From assembly GCF_041346945.1 (NCBI RefSeq), contig NZ_CP166850.1, positions 7,734,501-7,798,500 of the forward strand: a DNA stretch of 64,000 nucleotides. The letters run 5' to 3'. Both the position numbers and the translations under genes were made by a program. Of the stretch, positions 51,736-59,772 are shown piece after piece (position 1 is the first letter of the stretch; the number at the start of each line of letters is the position of its first letter). Origin of the DNA: Amycolatopsis sp. cg9. GTDB lineage: Bacteria; Actinomycetota; Actinomycetes; Mycobacteriales; Pseudonocardiaceae. The notes under the pieces were generated by a model, which was not told the DNA's origin, made no database searches, and saw only the letters and a list, made by a program, of their open reading frames with translations.

Positions 51736-52097
51736 GCGTCGAACTGAATCACACGATCGTGTGCGTCACCGACCGGGAGAAGTCGGCGGGGTTCCTGGCC
51801 GGGATCCTCGGCCTGGAGGTGGGTCCGGTGACCGGGCCGTTCGTGCCGATCCGGCTCGCGAACGGTGTCACGCTGGACTACCTGCGGGTGGACCGGGTGA
51901 CGAGCCAGCACTACGCGTTCCTGGTCGGCGAAGACGACTTCGACGCCGCGCTGGCGCGGATCGAGCGGGCCGGGATCGCCTACTGGGCGGATCCGTTCCA
52001 CGAGCGGGCCGGTGCGCTCAACGACCTGAACGGCGGCCGCGGGGTCTACTTCGAGGACCCGGACGGCCACAACCTGGAACTGCTGACGAGGGGGTAG
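51732..52097 (+). CDS. Glyoxalase/VOC-fold protein
   Basis: This 121-residue protein has one vicinal-oxygen-chelate module: LNHTIVCVTDREKSAGFLAGILGLEVGPV at the start and GRGVYFEDPDGHNLELLTRG at the end, with metal-ligand candidates at the His and Glu. VOC proteins act as dioxygenases, isomerases or drug binders. It is co-translated with the NTF2-like gene and followed two bases later by the F420 oxidoreductase. Confidence 0.87.
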   Translation: MSVELNHTIVCVTDREKSAGFLAGILGLEVGPVTGPFVPIRLANGVTLDYLRVDRVTSQHYAFLVGEDDFDAALARIERAGIAYWADPFHERAGALNDLNGGRGVYFEDPDGHNLELLTRG

Positions 52098-52099
52098 CC

Positions 52100-52954
52100 G
52101 TGCGGTTGAGCATCGGGGTCACGGACTTCTCGTGGCCGGACCGGCTGACGGAAGAGCTCGCGGCGGTCGCGGTGGCGGCCGAGGACGCCGGGCTGGACAC
52201 CTTGTGGGTGGCCGACCACCTGCTGCAGGCCGACCCGAACAGCACCCCGGATTCGGCGATGCTGGAGGCGTACACGACGCTGGGGTTCCTCGCCGCCCGC
52301 ACCGGCCGGATCGGGCTGGGGACGATGGTTTCGGCGGTGACGTTCCGGCCGCCGGCGCTGCTGGTCAAGGCGGTCACGACGCTGGACGTCCTGTCCGGCG
52401 GGCGGGCCCGGTTCGGGATCGGCACCGGGCACCACGACGGCGAGGCGCGGGCGATGGGCCTGCCCTTCCCGCCGGTGGCCGAGCGGTTCGAGCACCTGGA
52501 GGAGGTTCTCCAGGTGGCGCAGCGGATGTGGGACGGCGACGAGTCGCCGTTCGAGGGCAGGCACCACCGCCTCGGCCGCCCGGTCGGGAACCCCCGTCCG
52601 GCGCGGCGGCCGCGGGTGCTGATCGGCGGGGCGGGCGAGCGGAAGACGCTGCGGCTCGTCGCGCGGTACGCCGACGCGTGCAACCTCTTCGACATCCCCG
52701 ACGGTGGCGCGACCGTGCGGCGCAAGCTGGCCGTGCTCGCGCGCCACTGCGAAGAGGCCGGGCGGCCGTACGGGGAGGTCGAGAAGACGATCAGCACCCG
52801 GCTGGCGCCCGGGGAGCCGGCGGAGTCGTTCGCGGCGCGGTGCGCGGAGTTCGCCGCGTGGGGGATCGAGCACACGGTCGTGATCACGGCGGGCCCGTGG
52901 TCGCCGTCGGCGGTCGCGACACTGGGACGGGCCGGGGCGCTGCTGGCGAGGTGA
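52100..52954 (+). CDS. F420-dependent luciferase-like oxidoreductase
   Basis: This 284-residue protein begins RLSIGVTDFSWPDRLTEELAAVAVAAEDAGLDTLWVADHL and has LGFLAARTGRIGLGTMV, GGRARFGIGTGHHDGEARAMGLPFPPVAERF and VLIGGAGERKTLRLVARYADACN. It belongs to the LLM F420-dependent class but differs from the protein at 43253. It closes the MarR-controlled operon. The three genes could detoxify or reduce a small molecule sensed by MarR, which is inferred. Confidence 0.87.
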   Translation: MRLSIGVTDFSWPDRLTEELAAVAVAAEDAGLDTLWVADHLLQADPNSTPDSAMLEAYTTLGFLAARTGRIGLGTMVSAVTFRPPALLVKAVTTLDVLSGGRARFGIGTGHHDGEARAMGLPFPPVAERFEHLEEVLQVAQRMWDGDESPFEGRHHRLGRPVGNPRPARRPRVLIGGAGERKTLRLVARYADACNLFDIPDGGATVRRKLAVLARHCEEAGRPYGEVEKTISTRLAPGEPAESFAARCAEFAAWGIEHTVVITAGPWSPSAVATLGRAGALLAR

Positions 52955-53197
52955 AACGATCAAGCCCGGACGTCGCGTGGGTGATCACCCGCGGCGAGCG
53001 GCGGTCCGGGGGTGCGAAATCGTTTTCCGCTGGTATTCTTTCGTAGCGCCGAGAATGCGGGTTCGAAATTATCGGTATACCGTGTGGTGGGACGACTGCG
53101 GTGTGTTGCTCCGTTCAGTGGCGTTTGCGACCATGATCCTTTCGCTACCATGGTCGGCGCCCCCGTACCCAATTCGAATGTATTGGGAAGGATTTCA

Positions 53198-53827
53198 ATG
53201 CTCTCTGCGGTCGTTGCTGCCGTAATGGCGCTGTCCTCAGTGGTCACCCCGCATTCGTGGAACACTCCTCCGCCGCCCGACAAAATCGTCATCGACGTCG
53301 TGAACGCCATCGGCACGGGCTGTCCGCCGAACACGTCCGCGGTGGCGGTTTCGCAGGACAACACGGCGTTCACGGTGACCTACAGCGCCTACACGGCCTT
53401 GGTCGGGGTCGGCGCCGGCCCGCTGGACGCCAGGAAGAACTGCCAGATCGGCCTGCGGGTGCACGTGCCACAGGGCTTCACCTACGGAATCGCGCAGGCC
53501 GACTACCGCGGATTCGCCCACTTGGAACGGGGGGCGACCGGCCTGGAAAGAGCGAACTACTATTTCCAGGGAAATTCGCCGACGGCGTACGTGCAGCACC
53601 CGCTGGCGGGGCCGTTCGAGGACGACTGGCATTTCACCGATTCGACGGAGGTCGGTGCGATCGTGTTCAAGCCGTGCGGCGAGGAACGCAATCTGAACAT
53701 CAACACGGAATTGCGTGCGGCGGCCGGGACGTCGGATCCGAAGAAGACGACGAGCTACGTCACGATGGACTCGACCGACGGCAGCATCACCACGGTGTAC
53801 CACTTCGCGTGGCTGGTCTGCCCCTGA
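53198..53827 (+). CDS. DUF4360 secreted protein
   Basis: This 209-residue exported protein has a short signal peptide (MLSAVVAAVMALSSVVTPHS). The mature part matches DUF4360: IGTGCPPNTSAVAVSQDNTAFTVTYSAYTALVG, RKNCQIGLRVHVPQGFTYGIAQADYRGFA, and the final CGEERNLNINTELRA. The cysteines are paired in the family. Its role is unknown. GGAAGGA lies seven bases before the ATG. The 240 bases upstream are less GC-rich than the neighbours, with no gene seen. Confidence 0.87.
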   Translation: MLSAVVAAVMALSSVVTPHSWNTPPPPDKIVIDVVNAIGTGCPPNTSAVAVSQDNTAFTVTYSAYTALVGVGAGPLDARKNCQIGLRVHVPQGFTYGIAQADYRGFAHLERGATGLERANYYFQGNSPTAYVQHPLAGPFEDDWHFTDSTEVGAIVFKPCGEERNLNINTELRAAAGTSDPKKTTSYVTMDSTDGSITTVYHFAWLVCP

Positions 53828-53902
53828 TCGGCTCCGGCTCCGGGTGAGGCGGAGCAGGTGAAGAGGGGCGGCGCGGCCAGGCAACCGCGCCGCCCCGGAC
53901 CG

Positions 53903-55987
53903 CTATTTCGCCGGGGCTCGCGGGTCGGTGGCCTGGAGGCCGAAGACGCGGCCGAGGGAGACCAGTGCTTCGTCGAGGTGGCTGAGGCTGGAGAGGACGG
54001 CGCGGGTTTCGGCTTGCTCGACGCGGTCGGAGACGGGGGTGCCGTCGTCGCGCACGAGCGTGCCGGGTGTGGGGCCACCCGGTGCGTCGAGCGCGGTGCG
54101 GAGGACGTCGATGTTGGTCAGCAGCCGCCCGGTGAACTGGCGGAGCCGGTCGGTGTCGGCGCCGGCGAGCATCCCGGGCTGGGCGCGGGCGGCGACGTGG
54201 CGGGCCCGGAAGGCGATGGTTTCGAGGGTGGTCAGCACGTGCCAGCCGTAGTCGCGGCGGGCGCTGCGCAGGTTGACCGGGTGGGTCAACGGCTCGATGG
54301 TGGTCCGGACCACCTCGACGGAGCGGTCGAGGTCGCGGGAGAGCTCGATGATGTTGACGTTCTCCTCGCCGGCGAGCAGCCCGCGGGTGTGCTCGAGGAA
54401 CTCCTCGAGCTCGTCGAGCACCTCGCCGATGTCGTCGAGCATCACCGAGCGGGTGCGGACCGGGACGATGACGACGGCGGCGAGGATGCCCGCGGCGGCG
54501 CCGACGGCGGTCTCGGCGACGCGGATCCAGAGCACCGCGAGGCTGAACGTGCCGAGGAGGCTGTAGAGCAGGCCGAGCATGCTGGTGATGAAGAACGCCA
54601 TCACCACCTGCGAGACGCGCGCGGTGTAGACCATGCCGAACACGCAGACCAGGATCAGCGCGAGGGTGGCCGGGGTGTTCCCACCGACCAGCAGCGCGAG
54701 CAGGACGCCGCCGACGATGCCGATCAGCGTGCCGCCGAGGCGGCGGACGCCCTTGACGAAGGTGGCGCCGGCGCTGGAGGCACCGATGAACACGACGAAG
54801 ACGGTCAGCACCGCCCAGTACCAGCGCTGGTGGGACACCAGTTCCCCGCCGAGCACGGCGAGCCCGCCGCCGACGACGGCCTGGATGGCGCTGCGGGTCC
54901 GGTTGTCGTAGGCGAACCGGGGCTCCGGCTCGTCCTCCTCCTCGTCTTCGGGCGGGTCCACGGTGGCTTCGGGCGTGGCGGCGCGCTGGGCCCGGTCGTC
55001 GGCCAGGGCGAGTTCGGCCAGTGCCTTGCGGACGCCGTCGCCGGGGGCGGCGTGTTCGTCGATGCGGCTGCCTTCGACGAGCATGCGGCTGTATTCGCCG
55101 GTCTGGCTGATCAGGGGCAGCTCGCGCGGGTCGCGTTCCATCAGGGCGCGGAAGCGGGCGAGGCGGGCGATGAGGTCGTCGCGGACGTGCGGGCCGAGTT
55201 CGTCGGAACAGGTGCGCTGGACGGTGCTGGCGAGCCACTGCACGGCCAGTTCGACTTCGATGGCGCGGCGGCGGAGGCGGTCGGCGGCGCGGGCGTCGAC
55301 GACGTCGGGGGCGGCGTCTTCGATGAGCAGGACGCATTCGTGGAGCCGGGCCAGCGCGGTCCGCAGCTGCTTGCGGGTCCGGTCGCTGCCGCCGACGGCC
55401 AGGTGCGCTTCGGTGGCGCGGACGACGGCGGCGAGCCGGGCGCGGAAGGCCCGGCGGACCCGGAGGAATTCGGCTTCGGCGTTGGGGCGCAGCAGGACGA
55501 ACCGGACGACGGCGTTGGCGAGCACCCCGACGGCCAGTGCGAGCAGCAGCTGCGGGACCTGCTTGAGGTGGGCCTGCAGGAACATCGGGAAGAAGAACAG
55601 GAAGAACGCGATCGACCCGAGGGCGGTGCCGCGCGGGCCGAAGCGCTGCGCGTAAACGGCGACGAAGATCAGCAGGACGAACACGATGCTGTCCAGCGGC
55701 GGCAGGGCGGAGCCGAGGCTGGCGGTGGTGATCGAGGCGGCCCCGGTGAGGAACGCCAGGGCGAGGGTGCCGGCCTGGGCGCCGGGGGTGGCGTCGTTGA
55801 CGGTGAACGCCGTCATCATGGCGGCGATGGCGCCGACGAGCATGACGGTGAGCGGCAGGTGGGCGGGCAGCAGGGCGCCGACGGCCAGCACGATGCCGAG
55901 CACGGCGGACCCGGCGAGCCGCAGCCGGACCAGGCCGGGGTCGGCGGCGGCGAGCCGGTCGAGGGCGGCGAGGCGGTACCGGTTCAT
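53903..55987 (-). CDS. FUSC-family membrane protein
   Basis: This 694-residue protein has two blocks of membrane helices (about residues 20-170 and 365-500) separated by a soluble helical domain, with an acidic EDEEEDEPEP run near residue 350. The second block has RSAIQAVVGGGLAVLGGELVSHQRWYWAVLTVFVVF, the FUSC core seen in AaeB and fusaric-acid resistance proteins. A C-terminal soluble region of about 200 residues follows. It probably exports aromatic acids or other weak acids. Its ATG overlaps the GH92 stop by the ATGA sequence, so it is translated with it. Confidence 0.87.
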   Translation of the reverse strand: MNRYRLAALDRLAAADPGLVRLRLAGSAVLGIVLAVGALLPAHLPLTVMLVGAIAAMMTAFTVNDATPGAQAGTLALAFLTGAASITTASLGSALPPLDSIVFVLLIFVAVYAQRFGPRGTALGSIAFFLFFFPMFLQAHLKQVPQLLLALAVGVLANAVVRFVLLRPNAEAEFLRVRRAFRARLAAVVRATEAHLAVGGSDRTRKQLRTALARLHECVLLIEDAAPDVVDARAADRLRRRAIEVELAVQWLASTVQRTCSDELGPHVRDDLIARLARFRALMERDPRELPLISQTGEYSRMLVEGSRIDEHAAPGDGVRKALAELALADDRAQRAATPEATVDPPEDEEEDEPEPRFAYDNRTRSAIQAVVGGGLAVLGGELVSHQRWYWAVLTVFVVFIGASSAGATFVKGVRRLGGTLIGIVGGVLLALLVGGNTPATLALILVCVFGMVYTARVSQVVMAFFITSMLGLLYSLLGTFSLAVLWIRVAETAVGAAAGILAAVVIVPVRTRSVMLDDIGEVLDELEEFLEHTRGLLAGEENVNIIELSRDLDRSVEVVRTTIEPLTHPVNLRSARRDYGWHVLTTLETIAFRARHVAARAQPGMLAGADTDRLRQFTGRLLTNIDVLRTALDAPGGPTPGTLVRDDGTPVSDRVEQAETRAVLSSLSHLDEALVSLGRVFGLQATDPRAPAK

Positions 55988-58900
55988 CGGGCGAGCAGCT
56001 CCCACTGGGCCAGCGTCGGGCGGCGGCCGCGGGTGGCGGTGATCCGCAGCCGGTAGCGGGTGTGCGCGGCCGGGGTGGCGAGGGCGAACGGCCGGGTTTG
56101 GCGGCGCCAGCGGAACAGTTCGCCTTCGCGCTCGTCGAGGGTGGTCCAGGTGGTCCCGTCGTCGGAGCCTTCCAGCACCCACGCGCTGGGGTCGCCGCGG
56201 CGGGTGCCGGAGGTGAGGGTGTACATCGTGACCGGGCGGGGCTCGCCGGTGACGGTGAACTCGATCGCCGGGGCGGCGGTGCGGAAGGTGACCTGGGTGC
56301 GGGTGGTGTCGTCGAACAGGGCGCCGACGTTCTTGGCTTCGGCGCTGGTCGCGGTGCCGGTGAGGTCGGTGACCGGGTCCGGCCGCTCGGCGGGCGGCGG
56401 CGGGGTGCCCCAGCCGGTGGGTTCGGTCGTCAGGTCGAAGACCAGTTCGGCGCCGCCGGCGAGGGTGGCGTGGGCGATCGAGGTGTCTTCGTGCGGCTCG
56501 CCGTCGACGGTGAGGCCGCGGACGTAGACGGTGTCGTCGGTGTTGCCGGGTGCGTGGACGACGAGTTTCTTGCCTTCGCCCAGGTGGACGGTCGCCTTCT
56601 CGAACAACGGCGAGCCGATGGCGTAGCGGGGGCTGCCGACGGCGAGGGGGTAGAAGCCGAGCGCGCTGAACAGGTACCACGCGGACATCTCGCCGTTGTC
56701 CTCGTCGCCGGGGTAGCCCTGGCCGATCTCGCTGCCCAGGTAGAGCCGTCGCAGCACTTCGCGGACGGCGCGCTGGGCTTTGGCGGGCGCGCCGGCGAGG
56801 TTGTAGACGTAGGGGATGTGGTGCGAGGGCTGGTTGGAGTGCCCGTACTGGCCCATGCGGACGTCGCGGGCCTCGGTCATCTCGTGGATCAGGCCGCCGT
56901 ACGCGCCGGGACGGCGGCCGGTCTCCGGGGTGGCGAAGAAGGTGTCCAGTTTGGCCTCGAGACCGGCGTTGCCGCCGTGGAGGGCGGCGAGGCCGGGGCC
57001 GTCGTGGGGCGCGGTGAAGGCGGTGTTCCAGGCGTTGGTCTCGACGAAGTCGCCGCCCCAGGCCGCCGGGTCGTAGCCGGCCGGTGCGAACTTGCGGCGC
57101 CCGTCGCGGTGGCGGCCCTGGAAGAACCCGATCTCCGGGTCGAAGTGGTGGACGTAGTTCTTCGCGCGCTCGCGGAAGTAGGCCGCGTAGTCGGCGTAGC
57201 GGCGGGCCCGTGCCCCGGCACTTTCACGTGAAAGTGCGTCGGAGAGGTTGGCGAGGCCGAAGTCGTTGATGCAGCCCTCGAGCGCCCACGACAGTCCTTC
57301 GTGGACCGACACCGGGGTCCAGCCGAGGAAGATCGACTCTCCGAGCCCCTTGCGGCCGACCGAGCGGTGCGGCGGGGTGACGGTGGCGTTCTTCAGCCCG
57401 GCGTCGTAGGCGGCCTCGACGTCGAAGTCGCGGACGCCCTTGAGGTAGGCGTCGGCGAACGCGACGTCGGAGCTGGTGCCGGTCATCAGGTCGGCGTAGC
57501 CGGGCGAGGACCAGCGGGAGATCCAGCCGCCCTCGCGGTACTGCTGGACGAAACCGTCGATCAGCCGCCCGCACCGTTCCGGGGCGAACAGCGCGTACGC
57601 CGGCCAGGTGGTGCGGTAGGTGTCCCAGAAGCCGTTGTTGACGTACAGCTCGCCGTCGACGACCTTCGCGCCGGTCCGCCGCCGGGTGCTCGGCCGGAAC
57701 CGGCGCACCACCGGGCTGGCGTGCCGGATCCCCTTCGGCGTGTTCTCGTGCGCGATGTTCGGGTAGAGGAACAGCCGGTAGAGGTTGGAGTACAGCGTCG
57801 TGGCCTGGTCCTCGGTCGCGCCTTCGACCTCGACGCGGCCGAGCTGCTCCTGCCACGCCGCCCTGGCCTGCGCCCGCACCTCGGCGAACGTCGTCCCGGC
57901 CGGGAGCTCCAGTTCGAGGGTGCGCTTGGCTTGGGCGAGGCTGATCAGCGACGTCGCGATCCGCAGCGTGACGTCGGGCCCGTCGAACTCGAAGTAGCCC
58001 GTGACGCGCCGCCACGGCGGGCGGTGGACCTTCGCGCCCCGCGTGGCCGGGGCGTCGGTGACGCCGTAGACGAACATCCGCCGCGCCCCGGCCGAGAGCC
58101 GGCTGCGGATCCGGGTGTACCCGCTGATCTCGCCGGTGTCGGGGTTCAGCCGCAGCCGGCCGCGGTTGCGGACGTTGTCGAACAGCAGCCAGCCGTGCTT
58201 GTCGGGGAAGGTGAACCGCAGGATCGCCGCGTGCGAGGTCGGGGCGAGGTCGGCGGTCATGCCGTTGGCGAACCGGACGCCGTAGTGGTGCGGCGAGTCG
58301 GTCTCGTCGGCGTGGGAGAAGGCCAGGGCCCGCTTGCGGCGGTCGCGCTCGACCGGGCCGGTGCCCGGCATGACGTGGAAGGTGTGGCGGTCGCCCATCC
58401 ACGGGCTCGGCTGGTGGCTCAGCGCGAGGGCCTGCAGCGCCGGCCGGTTCTCGGCGTTGTTGTGCCGGTGGTAGGAGTAGAGCCAGTTGGTGACGCCGGC
58501 GTCGGTGACCGGGGTCCAGAAGTTGAAGCCGTGCGGCACCGCGGTGGCCGGGAAGTTGTTGCCCCGGGAGAAGTCGCCGCTGGAGTGCGTGCCCCGGGTC
58601 GTGCGGACGAAGTCGACCGGGTCCCGCGGCGGCTCGGCGCGGTCGGCGACGCGGACATCGTCGATCCACCCGGTGCTGTCGTCCGGTGCGTCGGTGCGCA
58701 GGACGAGCCGGGCGATCCGCCGCCCGGCGAACGCGCCCAGCGGGCGGCGCACCGGGTTCCACTGGTCCACCCAGAGCGTCTTGTCGTCGACCGGCTCGAA
58801 CCCGGCGCTCGTGCCGTCGGCGAATTCGACGTCGAGGCTGACCCGGGTGGCGTGGTAGGCGGGGATCTCGCCGTCGGCGGCCGGGAAGACCACATAGGAC

Positions 58901-59106
58901 AGCTCGGTGCGCCGGGTGACCGGGAGGTCGAGTTCGAACAGGACCGCGCGGGGCCGGGCGCCGTAGCGCAGGGCGCGTGCCCCGGTGAAGCCGACGCCGG
59001 TCTTGGCCGTGGGGGACCGGTCCGGCCCGCGGTCCACGACCAGGGCGGGGTCCGCGGGCTGCGGGTCACCGGTTTCGAAGGAGGAGAAGAACACGGCGTC
59101 GGGCAT
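55984..59106 (-). CDS. GH92 alpha-mannosidase without signal peptide
   Basis: This 1040-residue protein has a leading beta-sandwich (about 1-170), the GH92 N-terminal domain starting TTRGTHSSGDFSRGNNFPATAVPHGFNFWTPV (about 180) and the GH92 catalytic domain with NNGFWDTYRTTWPAYALF, YADLMTGTSSDVAFADAY, HSNQPSHHIPYVYNLAG and PGDEDNGEMSAWYLFSALGFYPL, which includes the catalytic acid glutamate and aspartates. A C-terminal discoidin-like module (about 900-1040) closes it. GH92 enzymes are calcium-dependent exo-mannosidases. No signal peptide is visible after MPDAVFF, unlike most GH92. It is coupled to the FUSC gene and carries an internal CACTTTCACGTGAAAGTG palindrome. Confidence 0.87.
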   Translation of the reverse strand: MPDAVFFSSFETGDPQPADPALVVDRGPDRSPTAKTGVGFTGARALRYGARPRAVLFELDLPVTRRTELSYVVFPAADGEIPAYHATRVSLDVEFADGTSAGFEPVDDKTLWVDQWNPVRRPLGAFAGRRIARLVLRTDAPDDSTGWIDDVRVADRAEPPRDPVDFVRTTRGTHSSGDFSRGNNFPATAVPHGFNFWTPVTDAGVTNWLYSYHRHNNAENRPALQALALSHQPSPWMGDRHTFHVMPGTGPVERDRRKRALAFSHADETDSPHHYGVRFANGMTADLAPTSHAAILRFTFPDKHGWLLFDNVRNRGRLRLNPDTGEISGYTRIRSRLSAGARRMFVYGVTDAPATRGAKVHRPPWRRVTGYFEFDGPDVTLRIATSLISLAQAKRTLELELPAGTTFAEVRAQARAAWQEQLGRVEVEGATEDQATTLYSNLYRLFLYPNIAHENTPKGIRHASPVVRRFRPSTRRRTGAKVVDGELYVNNGFWDTYRTTWPAYALFAPERCGRLIDGFVQQYREGGWISRWSSPGYADLMTGTSSDVAFADAYLKGVRDFDVEAAYDAGLKNATVTPPHRSVGRKGLGESIFLGWTPVSVHEGLSWALEGCINDFGLANLSDALSRESAGARARRYADYAAYFRERAKNYVHHFDPEIGFFQGRHRDGRRKFAPAGYDPAAWGGDFVETNAWNTAFTAPHDGPGLAALHGGNAGLEAKLDTFFATPETGRRPGAYGGLIHEMTEARDVRMGQYGHSNQPSHHIPYVYNLAGAPAKAQRAVREVLRRLYLGSEIGQGYPGDEDNGEMSAWYLFSALGFYPLAVGSPRYAIGSPLFEKATVHLGEGKKLVVHAPGNTDDTVYVRGLTVDGEPHEDTSIAHATLAGGAELVFDLTTEPTGWGTPPPPAERPDPVTDLTGTATSAEAKNVGALFDDTTRTQVTFRTAAPAIEFTVTGEPRPVTMYTLTSGTRRGDPSAWVLEGSDDGTTWTTLDEREGELFRWRRQTRPFALATPAAHTRYRLRITATRGRRPTLAQWELLAR
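57218..57237. repeat. Single GCACTTTCACGTGAAAGTGC palindrome inside the GH92 gene
   Basis: This perfect 20-base palindrome is in frame and encodes ALSRES within NLSDALSRESAGARARRYAD, a loop in the catalytic domain. The paralogue at 59773 has a different sequence there (NLSKKLYDEAPASDPRKQEY) with only two residues more, so the palindrome replaced or grew within a variable loop. Confidence 0.85.
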
Positions 59107-59152
59107 GGGGACACCGTATCCGCCGAACGGCGCAGCCGCGGGCCCGGCGCGG

Positions 59153-59695
59153 TCAGCCGGGACGGCCGCCGAACCGCCAGGTGCGGACTTCGACGGTGGC
59201 GTACCGCCCGGCGGTGAGAACGGCCCGAGCGCCGCCCGGGTCCGCGGCACGGACCAGGGCGGCGGTGCCCAGCCAGGTGCCGCCGTCGTCGGACAGCAGC
59301 GGCCCGTACGCGATCAGGTCGTCCCGCTCCGCCGGCACGGGTTCCTCGGCGTCGCCGGCGCCGAGGCCGAGCACGAGGAACCGGTGCCCGCCGCCGCGCC
59401 CGCCGGGGAACTCCCACATCGTCCGCCCCAGCTCGTTCCGCCACCGGCGCAGCAGCACGTCCCGGTACGCGCCGGCCTGGTGACCGGGCTCGTCGAACGC
59501 GAACGCACGGGCCGCGGCGGGATCCGGCAGGTCGAGGATGTGCACGCTCCCGGTCAGGACGTCACCGTCGAACGTCGGCCCCCGCGCGATCATCCCGCCG
59601 GCGAACCGGTCCATGTACGCCCAGTGCTCTTCGACCAGCCGCTCCCGCAGCGGCGTCGACCCCGCCCGGTCTCGGTGAAAACAGAAGAACTCCAC
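59153..59695 (-). CDS. YciI-like protein, duplicated domain
   Basis: This 180-residue protein has a YciI-like ferredoxin-type half: EFFCFHRDRAGSTPLRERLVEEHWAYMDRFAGGMIARGPTF and TGSVHILDLPDPAAARAFAFDEPGHQAGAYRDVLLRRW. A second, more divergent half (about residues 100-180) repeats the pattern. YciI-type folds bind small molecules or act in dehydrochlorination; the role here is unknown. It starts at a GTG and stands between the two GH92 genes. A large hairpin lies just upstream of its start. Confidence 0.78.
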   Translation of the reverse strand: MEFFCFHRDRAGSTPLRERLVEEHWAYMDRFAGGMIARGPTFDGDVLTGSVHILDLPDPAAARAFAFDEPGHQAGAYRDVLLRRWRNELGRTMWEFPGGRGGGHRFLVLGLGAGDAEEPVPAERDDLIAYGPLLSDDGGTWLGTAALVRAADPGGARAVLTAGRYATVEVRTWRFGGRPG

Positions 59696-59710
59696 CCCAC
59701 CCCCCGAACG

Positions 59711-59761
59711 CCGTGAAGGCCATCTCCAGGAACTCTACGTTCCTCGAGATGGCCTTCACGG
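59711..59761. terminator. Near-perfect 51-base hairpin behind the large GH92 gene
   Basis: CCGTGAAGGCCATCTC (59711-59726) pairs with its exact complement (59746-59761), and an inner AGGAAC/GTTCCT pair continues the stem around a five-base loop, with a single C-C mismatch. It lies between the YciI start and the GH92 stop, so on the minus strand it can terminate the large GH92 gene. It has no T-tract. Confidence 0.75.
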
Positions 59762-59772
59762 CACTTACCGGG

